Shown: positions 19,492 through 29,145 of the stretch, one piece after another
Position numbering within the stretch: the first letter of the stretch is position 1
Layout of the letters: each line of letters opens with the position of its first letter
Source of the DNA: an uncultured Treponema sp.
Lineage (GTDB): Bacteria > Spirochaetota > Spirochaetia > Treponematales > Treponemataceae
DNA length: 64,000 nt
NCBI GenBank assembly: GCA_947165895.1
Contig: CAMVCB010000006.1
Coordinates: 248,001 to 312,000, forward strand
Direction of reading: 5' to 3'
Notes under the pieces: generated by a model
What the model saw: only the letters and a program-made list of their open reading frames with translations
Told to the model about the DNA's origin: nothing
Database searches by the model: none
Program-made: the position numbers and the translations under genes

Positions 19492-20837
19492 AAAATCAGC
19501 TGGACATGACCAAGGGGCCTGTTTTTAAAGAACTGATAATTTTCTCTGTACCGCTGATTTTGTCGGGCGTACTTCAGCTTTTATTTAACGCTGCCGACGT
19601 AATTGTTGTAGGCCGCTTTGCTGGCGATAATTCCCTTGCTGCAGTAGGCTCAACCTCTTCTTTTATCAACCTTATGCTGAACTTATTTATCGGCCTTTCC
19701 ATCGGTTCAAGCGTTGTTTCTGCCAATTACTTTGGAGCCGGAAAAATCCGGGAACTTCAGAATACCGTTCATACTTCCATGCTGCTTTCTGTTTACAGCG
19801 GAATCGGCCTTACCATACTTGGAATAGTTTTTGCACGGCCAATTCTACTTATGATGCAGGCTCCCCGGGAGGTTCTTGTGCTTGCAGTGCTTTACCTCCG
19901 CATTTACTTTGCGGGTATAAGTGCCACTGTTATCTTTAACTTTGGAAGCGCACTTTTACGTGCCAAGGGTGATACAAAGCGTCCTCTTTACATTCTTATG
20001 GTTGCCGGAGTAATAAATGTCATCCTCAACCTGGTTTTTGTAATCTGCTTCCACATGGATGTTGCCGGCGTTGCCCTTGCTACTGTCATTTCTCAGATTT
20101 TTGCCGCTGTCTTTGTTGTGGTTCTTTTAATGCGTGAAGAAGACGGATTTAAAATGGAGTTTAAAAAACTCAAAATCCATAAATACATACTCTTCCGTAT
20201 TATAAAAATTGGCCTTCCGGCCGGTTTTCAGGGAATGATGTTCTCTATCTCAAACATGGTGATTCAGTCTTCCGTAAACTCTTTCGGCCCGGTTGTGATT
20301 GCGGGAAGTTCCGCAGGAATCAATATAGAAGGCTTTGTCTACCTTGCCATGAACGGCTTTTCCCAGGGGGCATTAACCTTTACTTCCCAGAATATGGGAG
20401 CGGGGCAGAAGGACAGAATCAAAAAACTTGTATTTGTTTCCCTTCTTACGGTTTTAGTAGTTGGAGAAGGTCTTGGCTTTCTTGTTGTCTTCTTTGCCCG
20501 TCAGATTCTTGGAATCTACTCTCAAAATCCTCTTGTAATAGAAGCCGGAATCCGCCGTCTGACTGTAATCTGTTCTACCTACGCCCTTTGCGGCATCATG
20601 GACACCCTGAGTAACATCATTCGCGGAATTGGTCACAGTCTTCTTCCTATGATTGTCTGCATAATCGGAGTCTGCGTATTCCGCATCGTCTGGCTTTCTA
20701 CAATTTTTTTAACACCGGCCTTCCATACGGAATTTATCATATTTGTTTCTTATCCGATTTCCTGGGCGTTAACTTTTATTGCCCACTGTATCTGCTTTTC
20801 TATTGTCTTCAAAAAAGTCCATATAGAATATAACTAG
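19488..20837 (+). CDS. MATE-family efflux transporter
   Basis: MTKGPVFKELIIFSVPLILSGVLQLLFNAADVIVVGRFAG; multiple TM segments. Confidence 0.93.
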   Translation: MKNQLDMTKGPVFKELIIFSVPLILSGVLQLLFNAADVIVVGRFAGDNSLAAVGSTSSFINLMLNLFIGLSIGSSVVSANYFGAGKIRELQNTVHTSMLLSVYSGIGLTILGIVFARPILLMMQAPREVLVLAVLYLRIYFAGISATVIFNFGSALLRAKGDTKRPLYILMVAGVINVILNLVFVICFHMDVAGVALATVISQIFAAVFVVVLLMREEDGFKMEFKKLKIHKYILFRIIKIGLPAGFQGMMFSISNMVIQSSVNSFGPVVIAGSSAGINIEGFVYLAMNGFSQGALTFTSQNMGAGQKDRIKKLVFVSLLTVLVVGEGLGFLVVFFARQILGIYSQNPLVIEAGIRRLTVICSTYALCGIMDTLSNIIRGIGHSLLPMIVCIIGVCVFRIVWLSTIFLTPAFHTEFIIFVSYPISWALTFIAHCICFSIVFKKVHIEYN

Positions 20838-20850
20838 AAAATATACTAGT
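20833..20850. promoter_or_regulatory. Inverted repeat ACTAG-N8-CTAGT upstream of the Y-family polymerase (candidate operator)
   Basis: actagaaaatatactagt; overlaps the MATE stop codon. Confidence 0.4.
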
Positions 20851-20890
20851 AAATCTAGCCTAAAGAATCGGCTTATGCTATACTAATTGC

Positions 20891-22285
20891 ATGGTTGAAG
20901 CAGAATATCCTATGCAAAAAGAAAGGACTTATCTGGCGGTTGATTTAAAATCCTTTTATGCAAGTGTAGAATGCCGGGAAAGACATCTTGATCCTCTTAC
21001 AACACGTCTTGTTGTTGCCGACAAGTCCAGGACATCAAAAACAATCTGTCTTGCCGTAACTCCAGCTTTAAAGGCTTACGGACTTTCGGGCAGAAGCCGG
21101 CTTTTTGAAGTTGAAGAAAAGGCCAGGCAGATTAAGCGTCAGACCGGTAAGGAGCTTGATTATATTGTTGCCCCTCCAAGAATGGCTCTTTACATAAAAT
21201 ATTCAACCGAAATTTACAAAATTTACCTTAAGTATTTTTCTTCAGAGGATATTCACGTTTATTCAATTGATGAGGTTTTTATAGATATAACAAGCTATCT
21301 TCCTCTGTATAAATGCAGTTCCCGTGAGCTCGCAGAAAGAGTGATAAAGGATATTCTTTTTCAGACCGGAATTACTGCTACGGCAGGAATTGCCCCTAAT
21401 CTTTATTTATGCAAAATTGCCATGGATATTGTTGCAAAGCATATTCCGGCTGATAAGGATGGCGTTAGAATTGCGGAGCTTGATCAAATGTCCTACAGGA
21501 AAAAGCTCTGGGCCCATAAGCCTCTGACGGATTTCTGGCGGATTGGTAGGGGAACTGCCGAAAAGCTTGCAAAATACCGTATTTTTACCATGGGGGATAT
21601 TGCCCGGCAGGCTCTTGAAGATGAAGGCTTTTTATATAAGCTTTTTGGGATTGATGCTGAAATTCTTATAGATCACGCCTTTGGTTATGAGCCCTGCAGC
21701 ATGAAAAATATAAAGTCTTATAAAAGTAATAAAAAAAGTCTTGGCAGCGGGCAGGTTTTGCAGTCTCCTTATCCCTTTGAAAAAGCAAGGATTGTTGTAA
21801 GGGAAATGGCAGAAAATCTTTCTCTTAGTCTTTTTGATAAAAAACTTGCTGCTTCTTCTTTTACCCTTATGGTTGGTTATGACCGGGAGGGGATTGAAAA
21901 AAGCGGCTTCAGCGGTGAAATTGTCCGTGACTGGTATGGCCGCTGCCTGCCAAAACCGGCACACGGAACTTTTGGCCTGGGCGATTATTCTAATTCCAGC
22001 CGCAGAATTATTGACGGAACCATGGCTCTTTTTGATCTGATTGTAGAAAAAAATCTGACTGTAAGAAGAATTAATCTTTGCGCAAATGATGTGATTCCTT
22101 TAAGTCAAAAACAGCCCCTGCTTTTTGAAGAAGATGCTTTCAAAAAAAAAGAGGACAGTTTGCAGAATGCAAGACTTTCCATTATATCCCGCTTTGGAAA
22201 AAATGCCCTGTTAAAAGGTATGGATTTACAGGAAGGGGCAACAACAATCCAGCGTAACCGGCAGATTGGAGGGCACAGAGCATGA
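20891..22285 (+). CDS. Y-family (DinB/UmuC-like) DNA polymerase
   Basis: YLAVDLKSFYASVECRERHLDPL, YSIDEVFIDITSYL, TATAGIAPNLYLCKIAMDIVAKH, IGRGTAEKLAKYRI. Confidence 0.92.
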   Translation: MVEAEYPMQKERTYLAVDLKSFYASVECRERHLDPLTTRLVVADKSRTSKTICLAVTPALKAYGLSGRSRLFEVEEKARQIKRQTGKELDYIVAPPRMALYIKYSTEIYKIYLKYFSSEDIHVYSIDEVFIDITSYLPLYKCSSRELAERVIKDILFQTGITATAGIAPNLYLCKIAMDIVAKHIPADKDGVRIAELDQMSYRKKLWAHKPLTDFWRIGRGTAEKLAKYRIFTMGDIARQALEDEGFLYKLFGIDAEILIDHAFGYEPCSMKNIKSYKSNKKSLGSGQVLQSPYPFEKARIVVREMAENLSLSLFDKKLAASSFTLMVGYDREGIEKSGFSGEIVRDWYGRCLPKPAHGTFGLGDYSNSSRRIIDGTMALFDLIVEKNLTVRRINLCANDVIPLSQKQPLLFEEDAFKKKEDSLQNARLSIISRFGKNALLKGMDLQEGATTIQRNRQIGGHRA

Positions 22286-22479
22286 AAGCTAAGAATGAAG
22301 AAGAACTTTCTCTTGAATTGTACGGAGATATAATCGATGAAGTCTGGCCTTCGTCTTCTGCATTCCATTCTAAAATGGAACTCAATCACCGGGCAAAAAT
22401 ATTTCTTCCTTTTGCCGCTTTAACAGGCTATGAAGAAGCTATAGAGCAGGCTGCCTGCGATTGCAACAGCAGGGAATAA
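22282..22479 (+). CDS. Small YolD-like partner of the Y-family polymerase (65 aa)
   Basis: 4-nt overlap with the polymerase; MELNHRAKIFLPFAALTGYEEAIEQA resembles the RAAQFSPFAALTGYDAAI motif recalled for polymerase-linked YolD-like proteins. Confidence 0.6.
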   Translation: MKAKNEEELSLELYGDIIDEVWPSSSAFHSKMELNHRAKIFLPFAALTGYEEAIEQAACDCNSRE

Positions 22480-22536
22480 AATGATAACAAAATGATAGGT
22501 TTGCTTTTTGAATATAAGCGCTGTAAAATTAATCTT

Positions 22537-23562
22537 ATGAAGAAAATTTTTACTAAAACATCACTAATTTTAATTGCAATAACTGCATCTTTATCACTTT
22601 TATCCTGCGGCAGTTCAGGAAGAAAACTTTACAAAGATTCAAAAACTCCTGTAGAACGCTACGGAAGATTAAGCGTTTCAGGAACAAATCTCTGCGATCA
22701 GACAGGAAGGCCTGTTCAGCTTTGCGGAATGAGCTCTCACGGACTTCACTGGTATGGAAAATATGCAAATGCGGATGTAATGAAATGGCTTCGCGATGAC
22801 TGGAATGCTGATTTGTGGCGTTCTGCCATGTATGTAGGCGGAAACGGCGGTTATGTTCAGAACAGGGCTATGGCAAACAAAGTTATCGAATCAATTGATG
22901 CGGCTATCGAAAGCGGAATGTACGTAATTGTAGACTGGCATGTTCTTCCTGAATGTGATCCTCTTTTGTATGTAAAACAGTCTGAAGAATTTTTTGACCG
23001 CATTGCCTCAACCTATGCAGATTGTCCTAACATCATTTATGAAATCTGTAACGAGCCTAACGGAGAAAAAGTTACCTGGGAAGGAAACATCAAGCCTTAT
23101 GCTGAACGCATTATTCCGGTTATCAGAAAATACTGCGACAACGTAATTGTTGTTGGAACACCTGTATGGTCAAGTGACTTAACAAGTGCCGCCGCAAGCC
23201 CGATTGAGAATCAGAAAAACATTATGTACACCCTTCATTTTTATGCCGGAAGTCACGGAAAAGACAGCAGGGCTGTAGCTGAAGCAGCCATCAAAAAAGG
23301 TCTTCCGATTTTCGTAACAGAATGGGGAACAACTCAGGCATCTGGAGACGGCGGTGTTTATGAAAAAGAAACTCTTGAATGGATGCGCTTTCTTGCTAAA
23401 AATAAGATTTCCTGGGCAAACTGGTCTGTAAACAACAAGGGAGAAGATTCAGGAGCCCTCAAATACAATAAGGACCGTGATGCAAAGGGCGGCTGGAAGG
23501 AAAGTGACCTTCAGCCTTCGGGCATTCTTGTAAGAAAGATTTTAAGAGGCGAAGCAAAATAA
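22537..23562 (+). CDS. GH5-family endoglucanase, lipoprotein
   Basis: Lipobox LLSCGSS; VIVDWHVL, IIYEICNEPNG, FVTEWGTTQASG. Confidence 0.9.
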   Translation: MKKIFTKTSLILIAITASLSLLSCGSSGRKLYKDSKTPVERYGRLSVSGTNLCDQTGRPVQLCGMSSHGLHWYGKYANADVMKWLRDDWNADLWRSAMYVGGNGGYVQNRAMANKVIESIDAAIESGMYVIVDWHVLPECDPLLYVKQSEEFFDRIASTYADCPNIIYEICNEPNGEKVTWEGNIKPYAERIIPVIRKYCDNVIVVGTPVWSSDLTSAAASPIENQKNIMYTLHFYAGSHGKDSRAVAEAAIKKGLPIFVTEWGTTQASGDGGVYEKETLEWMRFLAKNKISWANWSVNNKGEDSGALKYNKDRDAKGGWKESDLQPSGILVRKILRGEAK

Positions 23563-23605
23563 TTTTTTGCTGCTACTATAATTTCCCTTAAAAATCCGTT
23601 AAAAT

Positions 23606-23627
23606 GGCTTCCATGAATATGGAAGCC
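23606..23627 (+). promoter_or_regulatory. Perfect 9-bp-arm hairpin over the rnz start codons
   Basis: GGCTTCCAT-GAAT-ATGGAAGCC. Confidence 0.6.
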
Positions 23628-24539
23628 TTTATTTTAGGTTGCGGAGGAATGATGCCGCTTCCTTACCGTCATCTGACTTCTGTTTTGCTGAGGCGTGACG
23701 GTGATTTATTTTTATTCGACGGTGGTGAAGGTACTCAGGTTTCCCTAAAACGTCTGAATCTTAAGTGGAAAAAAATCAATGCAATTTTTGTTTCTCATAC
23801 GCATGCAGACCACGTTACTGGCCTGCCGGGAATCCTTATGCTTTCTGCCCAGGTAGACCGCACCGAGCCCCTCTATATTTACGGCCCTCCGAAAATCAAG
23901 GAATACATTGAAACAAGCCGCCGTGTTCTTGATATGTACATCAACTATCCGATTGTTGTAAAGGAAATTACCGCTCCCTGCGTTGTTCACGGCGGAGAAG
24001 ATTTTTATATCCGCGCATTCCCGCTTGACCACACAAAAACCTGTGTAGGCTACACTCTGGAAGAGCTTGACCGCCCTGGTGAATTTAATCCTGAAACAGC
24101 CCGTTCCCTGGGAGTTCCCTGCGGACCTTTATGGGGAAAGCTTCAGAAGGGTGAAGAAGTTCAGGCAGAAGACGGTTCGATCGTAAAGCCTGAGCAGGTA
24201 ATGGGAAAGCCCCGCAGCGGCCGTAAGTTCAGCTTTGTAACCGACACTCTTTACAAGCCTTCTATTGCGGATGAGGTTCGCGGAAGTGACCTTCTTGTCT
24301 GCGAGGGAATGTTTGAGCACGCCCTTTTGGATCAGGCAAAAGAAAAAAAACATATGACAGCCGTTCAGGCAGCGACAATTGCCCGCGACGCAAATGTCCG
24401 CCGTATGTGCATGATTCACTACAGTCCCCGCTACACAGACAAGGAGCTTTCTGTTTTGCTAGAAGAAGCCCAGTCTGTATGGCCAAAAGCTGAGCTTTCG
24501 CGCGACCGCATGCATATTGAAATTCCTTACGTGGATTAA
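23613..24539 (+). CDS. rnz: Ribonuclease Z / metallo-beta-lactamase fold
   Basis: FVSHTHADHVTGLPGIL, FVTDTLYKPS, MIHYSPRYTD. Candidate ATGs at 23604, 23613 and 23619. Confidence 0.88.
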   Translation: MNMEAFILGCGGMMPLPYRHLTSVLLRRDGDLFLFDGGEGTQVSLKRLNLKWKKINAIFVSHTHADHVTGLPGILMLSAQVDRTEPLYIYGPPKIKEYIETSRRVLDMYINYPIVVKEITAPCVVHGGEDFYIRAFPLDHTKTCVGYTLEELDRPGEFNPETARSLGVPCGPLWGKLQKGEEVQAEDGSIVKPEQVMGKPRSGRKFSFVTDTLYKPSIADEVRGSDLLVCEGMFEHALLDQAKEKKHMTAVQAATIARDANVRRMCMIHYSPRYTDKELSVLLEEAQSVWPKAELSRDRMHIEIPYVD

Positions 24540-24568
24540 AGGGCGCGGGAAGGGCGTTTTTTGCTTTT

Positions 24569-25222
24569 ATGATTCAGGTCTGTGATTTTTCAAAAGCTTA
24601 TAAATCCTCTTTTAAGATAAGCGGAATTAATTTTTCTGTTGAACCCGGAAAAATAACAGCCCTGGTCGGCGCAAACGGAAGCGGAAAATCTACAATTATT
24701 AAGGCAATCTGTGGTTTTCATTATGCAGACGGCGGTCAGATTCTTGTTGACGGAAAAATCGGATATCTCCCGGAAGTTTCAAATCTGCCAGACAAGCTCT
24801 ATACCGCCGATTTTCTAACTTATGCCGCCCGAAGTTACGGACTTTCCGGCAGTCAGCTTGATTTTGCTGTCCGTCAGGCAGTAACAAAATGCGGACTTTC
24901 TGATGTCCTTACAAAAAAAATTAAAACTCTTTCAAAAGGCTATAAACAGAGGGTAAGTCTTGCCCAGGCTCTTATACACGACCCTGAAAATCTTATCCTT
25001 GACGAGCCCGTTTCCGGTCTTGACCCCCTGCAGATTTCCCAGCTTCACCGCCTTATTAAAGATTTTTCCTCTACAAAATCAATTTTGATTTCTACCCATA
25101 TTTTAAGCGAGGTCGAAAGTCTTTGTGATAATGTAGTCCTTATAAAAAATGGCAGACAGCTGGGCTTTGGCAGTAAAGCAGATTTAAAAAAACTAATGGA
25201 AGGTGAGTTTGGTGAAATCTAA
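24569..25222 (+). CDS. ABC transporter ATP-binding protein (GldA-like)
   Basis: Walker A GANGSGKST; LSKGYKQRVSLAQALIHDP; LILDEP. Confidence 0.95.
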   Translation: MIQVCDFSKAYKSSFKISGINFSVEPGKITALVGANGSGKSTIIKAICGFHYADGGQILVDGKIGYLPEVSNLPDKLYTADFLTYAARSYGLSGSQLDFAVRQAVTKCGLSDVLTKKIKTLSKGYKQRVSLAQALIHDPENLILDEPVSGLDPLQISQLHRLIKDFSSTKSILISTHILSEVESLCDNVVLIKNGRQLGFGSKADLKKLMEGEFGEI

Positions 25223-27479
25223 AATTCAAGAGCTTTATAAAATCCAGATAAAATATTTTATCACTTCCAGAAATATAATTCTTGCCCTGCTTTTTTCTTT
25301 TTTTTCATACGCAAACTTTTTTATAAGGCATCAGTTTTTTTCAGGAAATTCCGCATCCCTGGGACTTCTTTTCACAGCCATTCCTTACATCAGCATAATT
25401 TTAATTCCCTCTCTTTCTGCAAAATCTTCCTTCAATAATTTTGATGATTTTCTGCCTTTTTCAAGCTGTGAAAAGCTGATAAGCCGCTTTTTATCCCTTT
25501 TGACTGTATATACTGCTTTTCTGCTGTTTCTTATTCCGGCAGTGATTTTTATATCCTTCTTTTTTACGCTTGATTTTTCCTCTGTAATTACAGGCTTTTT
25601 CTTTTTGATTTTATATGCCGCCTGCACAATTTCCCTCTGCCTGCTCCTTTTTGAGCTTATTTCCAATCAGATTACGGCTTTTGTCGTAAGCTCACTTTTT
25701 CTTGCGGTTTTTAACTCTGCCCACAATTTTACAGTTTATCTTTCAAGTAAAAGCTTTATCGCCGCATTTTTTAAGGAAATATCTTTTGCCTGGCATTTTG
25801 ATGCCGCTTCAAAATCAATTTTTGACAGCCGGGATTTTATTTTCTTTGTGATTTTTACAGCTTTCTTCCTGTTTCTAACATGGCTGACTTGTGAAAAAAA
25901 GAAGGGCAAAATTAAAACCCATAGCTTTAGGATAATCCTTTACTTTTTCATTTTTATTCTTATATTTTTGAATTCAAAACGCTGGTATTGGCGTCAGGAT
26001 TTTTCAAAAAATAAGACATATTCACTCTCAAAATATACAAAATCCCTTTTAACCGATATTGAAGAGCCCCTTTCTTTAACCTTTTATCGTTCTGCAACTT
26101 TAAGCAGTCTTTATCCTCAGGTACGTGACGTTAGTGATTTTCTTCAGGCTTATTCTTCTCAGTCAAAAAATATTTCTTTTAAGATAAAAAATCCCGATTC
26201 AGATCAAAAATCTCAGGAACTTTTAGATTCATACGGAATAAAAAGTCAGGAAATCCAGAATTCTGCCCGGACTTCTACCAAAATTACAAGAGTTTATTCG
26301 GCCGTAATCCTTGAATATAATGGCACTTTTGAAGCAGTTCCTTTTGTGCTTGGTGCCCAGAGCCTTGAATATGACCTTGATATAAGGGTAAAAAAGCTTA
26401 TTTCGGGTAAGAACTTTGTCGTAAATGTAGTCCTTGGAAACGGCATGTCTTTTTCTCAGGATTATACATATCTTGTTCCGGTTTTTAATCTTCAGGGACT
26501 GGCAGTAAATCCACTTTTTCCAGGAACTTCTGATTTTTCACAGCGATTATCTGATGCAAAGGGGCCTCTTCTTGTAATTGGTGACAGCCAGATAAAAATT
26601 GAAGATGCAATCGCAATTGAAAACTACATAATGGCTGGACGGGGAAATGCTTTTTTTGCCCTTTCTCCTTATTCAGCAGATATAAAGGGGGACTGGAGCC
26701 TCAAGGCAAATCAAAGGACAAATCTTCTTGAAATGCTGGAAAATTTTGGTCTCCGTTTTGAAGATAAAATTGCCGCTGATATTTCCTGCTCAAGAATTAC
26801 TATGGTAAGCGGAGAAGATGATCAGTCCTTTGTCTTGAATTATCCTATGTGGGTAAAAATTCTTCCCCAGGCCAATGCCACGACGGGACTTACTCTTTTC
26901 TGGCCGACTCCTCTTACAATTACTGACAGTGAGCATGCGAAAGCCTTTTTGTATTCAAGTTCAAAAGGCTTTAATTACAAAATCTCTGAAGCCGATACAA
27001 ATCCCTTTAATCTTTCTCAAAAGCCTTATCCTACAGACAGCAGGGGACTTCAGATTCTTGGGGCAGAAATTTCCGGCAGACTTAGAGCTCTTTATACGGA
27101 TGCATCTGTAGAATATACAAAAATCATCGTTATTCCGGATCAGTATTTTTTAAATACCCTTATGAATAATTATTCGGCCCAGTCTGATGAAGCTGATTTT
27201 TCAAATTTTGATTTTGCGGTTAATACAATTCTAAAGCTGATGAATGAAAACGAGCTTGCAAAACTTCATCAGAAAAGCCTGCAGACGGGCTCTTCAATAA
27301 AAATCCAGAACGATGAAGAGGGCTTAAAAAAATATCAGACACTTGCTTTTGTAACAATTCTGACTTTATTTACCATTATTCCTCTTGTGGTAATTCTTTC
27401 TTCAGTCATTTATTTTGTCCTGCAAAAAAGAAAGCTTATTAATTATTGCCGTAAAATAACAGAAAAGGAGGGCTTATGA
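25203..27479 (+). CDS. Fused ABC permease plus GldG-like periplasmic domain
   Basis: N-terminal TM block, then KTYSLSKYTKSLLTDIEEPLSLTFYRS... and C-terminal TM; sits between GldA-like and DUF4340-like genes. Confidence 0.8.
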   Translation: MSLVKSKIQELYKIQIKYFITSRNIILALLFSFFSYANFFIRHQFFSGNSASLGLLFTAIPYISIILIPSLSAKSSFNNFDDFLPFSSCEKLISRFLSLLTVYTAFLLFLIPAVIFISFFFTLDFSSVITGFFFLILYAACTISLCLLLFELISNQITAFVVSSLFLAVFNSAHNFTVYLSSKSFIAAFFKEISFAWHFDAASKSIFDSRDFIFFVIFTAFFLFLTWLTCEKKKGKIKTHSFRIILYFFIFILIFLNSKRWYWRQDFSKNKTYSLSKYTKSLLTDIEEPLSLTFYRSATLSSLYPQVRDVSDFLQAYSSQSKNISFKIKNPDSDQKSQELLDSYGIKSQEIQNSARTSTKITRVYSAVILEYNGTFEAVPFVLGAQSLEYDLDIRVKKLISGKNFVVNVVLGNGMSFSQDYTYLVPVFNLQGLAVNPLFPGTSDFSQRLSDAKGPLLVIGDSQIKIEDAIAIENYIMAGRGNAFFALSPYSADIKGDWSLKANQRTNLLEMLENFGLRFEDKIAADISCSRITMVSGEDDQSFVLNYPMWVKILPQANATTGLTLFWPTPLTITDSEHAKAFLYSSSKGFNYKISEADTNPFNLSQKPYPTDSRGLQILGAEISGRLRALYTDASVEYTKIIVIPDQYFLNTLMNNYSAQSDEADFSNFDFAVNTILKLMNENELAKLHQKSLQTGSSIKIQNDEEGLKKYQTLAFVTILTLFTIIPLVVILSSVIYFVLQKRKLINYCRKITEKEGL

Positions 27480-28399
27480 AATTAAAAAACTCCCATCTGC
27501 TTGCGGCTGTCATCATTCTTTTGGGTCTGTATATTCTTTCTTTTATAAAACCGGCTTTTTCTGCGAGAAAGCCTTTTAAGACAGCCCTTGTCAATCCCAA
27601 ATACAAAAATGAAATTACAGGCTTTTGCCTTTCAAAGGGTAATGATTCAGTATTTCTTGAAAAGAAAAATGATTTCTGGTATGTAAAAAACAGCGGGCAG
27701 TCTTCCTGTATTTTTCCAGCTGACTCAGAATTAATTGAAAATCTGATTGAAGAGTTAATAAAAGTCCGTAAATTGTATAAAATTTCAGACCAAATTTCTA
27801 AAAATAACAACTTTGGTTTTGAAAAATCATCATTTTTTTATATAAAATGCTCTTATAAAGATACTTTTTCAGAATTTTATTTTGGAAATTATGATTTTTC
27901 CCAGCTTTTCCGCTATTTTATGACCGGGAAAAATGCAAAAGTTTATCAGATTGATTCTTCTTTTGAGCCTTATCTTACAGCCGCTAAGTCTTTCTGGACA
28001 GAAAAAACTATAATTTCAAAAAAGCTTTTGAATATTTCTTCAAGTCAGGACATTCAGTCTATAGTTATAAATGGCAGAAAAATCACCGCCTCTTCATCAG
28101 ATACTTCTTTTGCTTCTTATACGCAGAGTCTTCTTGAACTGCGTCACGGCGGAATGCTGGATGAGAGTATTAAGGGGGAAGATCTTTCAAAGCTTTCTTC
28201 TCAATCTGCTGAAGAAGAAATTTTTCTTGAACTTGGAAATAAAAAGAGACTTTCCTTAAAAATTTATAAATCACCGGAAGAAAATGCTGTCGAAAATCAA
28301 TATGTCCTTTTAGTAAATTACGAAAATCCCGATATTCGGACAGTCTGTAAAATCAGCGGATGGACGCTTTCTAAAATGCTTGACTATAAAATTAATTAA
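27476..28399 (+). CDS. DUF4340-like membrane-anchored protein
   Basis: TM anchor, then ITGFCLSKGNDSVFLEKKNDFWYV...; 4-nt overlap with upstream CDS. Confidence 0.65.
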   Translation: MKLKNSHLLAAVIILLGLYILSFIKPAFSARKPFKTALVNPKYKNEITGFCLSKGNDSVFLEKKNDFWYVKNSGQSSCIFPADSELIENLIEELIKVRKLYKISDQISKNNNFGFEKSSFFYIKCSYKDTFSEFYFGNYDFSQLFRYFMTGKNAKVYQIDSSFEPYLTAAKSFWTEKTIISKKLLNISSSQDIQSIVINGRKITASSSDTSFASYTQSLLELRHGGMLDESIKGEDLSKLSSQSAEEEIFLELGNKKRLSLKIYKSPEENAVENQYVLLVNYENPDIRTVCKISGWTLSKMLDYKIN

Positions 28400-29069
28400 G
28401 CGAAAGAAGCGTAAAGGCTGTTATATTGTAAATAAAATGGGCTGTAAAGCCTGCGTAAATTGAGCCTGTTTTTTTCAGGCAGAGTCGTAAAACAATATGG
28501 GCAAGCAGGGCATTAATCACAGAAAAGATGCCTGCATAGCGGTGGGAAAATGCAAATAAAAGCGCAGTGAAAATCTCACCTGCATAAATCAGATACTTTT
28601 GTAAAGAAGGTTTACATGTCAGAAAGAAGGATTTTATGCTTTCCGGCAGGAAAAATCTGTAAATGCTTTCTTCAAAAAAAGCTGAAAAGAAAAATGTAAG
28701 GACGCAGAAAATACATTCTTTGAAATTTGAAGGCGGGGTAATTTCTTCCTGAATTGTATTGTGGCTTATAATAATTGAAAGTCCGTTTATCAAAAAAGAA
28801 ATGGCGAATAGCAGGCAGAGGCAGAATACTGCCGGAAATATCAGTCTGTAACTTAAAGAGCCTTTCTGACTTTTAAAATCAAAAAAAAGACTTTCGTCAA
28901 TATAAAGAAGTAGCAGGGAAAGAAAAAATAAAATCAGCTGGATAAAGGGAAAAGTCCAGTTTGAAAAAACAAGGGAAGGCGACTTTGTATTAAAGAGGGG
29001 CGGTAATATAAAAAATAAAAAAACTATAGAAAAAACAGTTATTTTGACGGCTTTTGAATGTATTTTCAT
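28392..29069 (-). CDS. CPBP-family intramembrane metalloprotease
   Basis: FFEESIYRFFLPES, ALLFAFSHRYAGIFSVINA; multiple TM segments. Confidence 0.8.
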   Translation of the reverse strand: MKIHSKAVKITVFSIVFLFFILPPLFNTKSPSLVFSNWTFPFIQLILFFLSLLLLYIDESLFFDFKSQKGSLSYRLIFPAVFCLCLLFAISFLINGLSIIISHNTIQEEITPPSNFKECIFCVLTFFFSAFFEESIYRFFLPESIKSFFLTCKPSLQKYLIYAGEIFTALLFAFSHRYAGIFSVINALLAHIVLRLCLKKTGSIYAGFTAHFIYNITAFTLLSLN

Positions 29070-29145
29070 TTATTTAATGGTATAATATTTGTGAAAAATA
29101 ATCTTTATTAAATTAAGAAAGTTGATATAAAAAGCGAGGAATTTT

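Noticed and set aside
22141-22150. A9 run in the Y-family polymerase gene, and A8 runs at 24302-24310 and 24912-24920, as contingency loci
   Set aside because: Long A runs are expected in an AT-rich genome and sit mid-gene; not distinguished from background.
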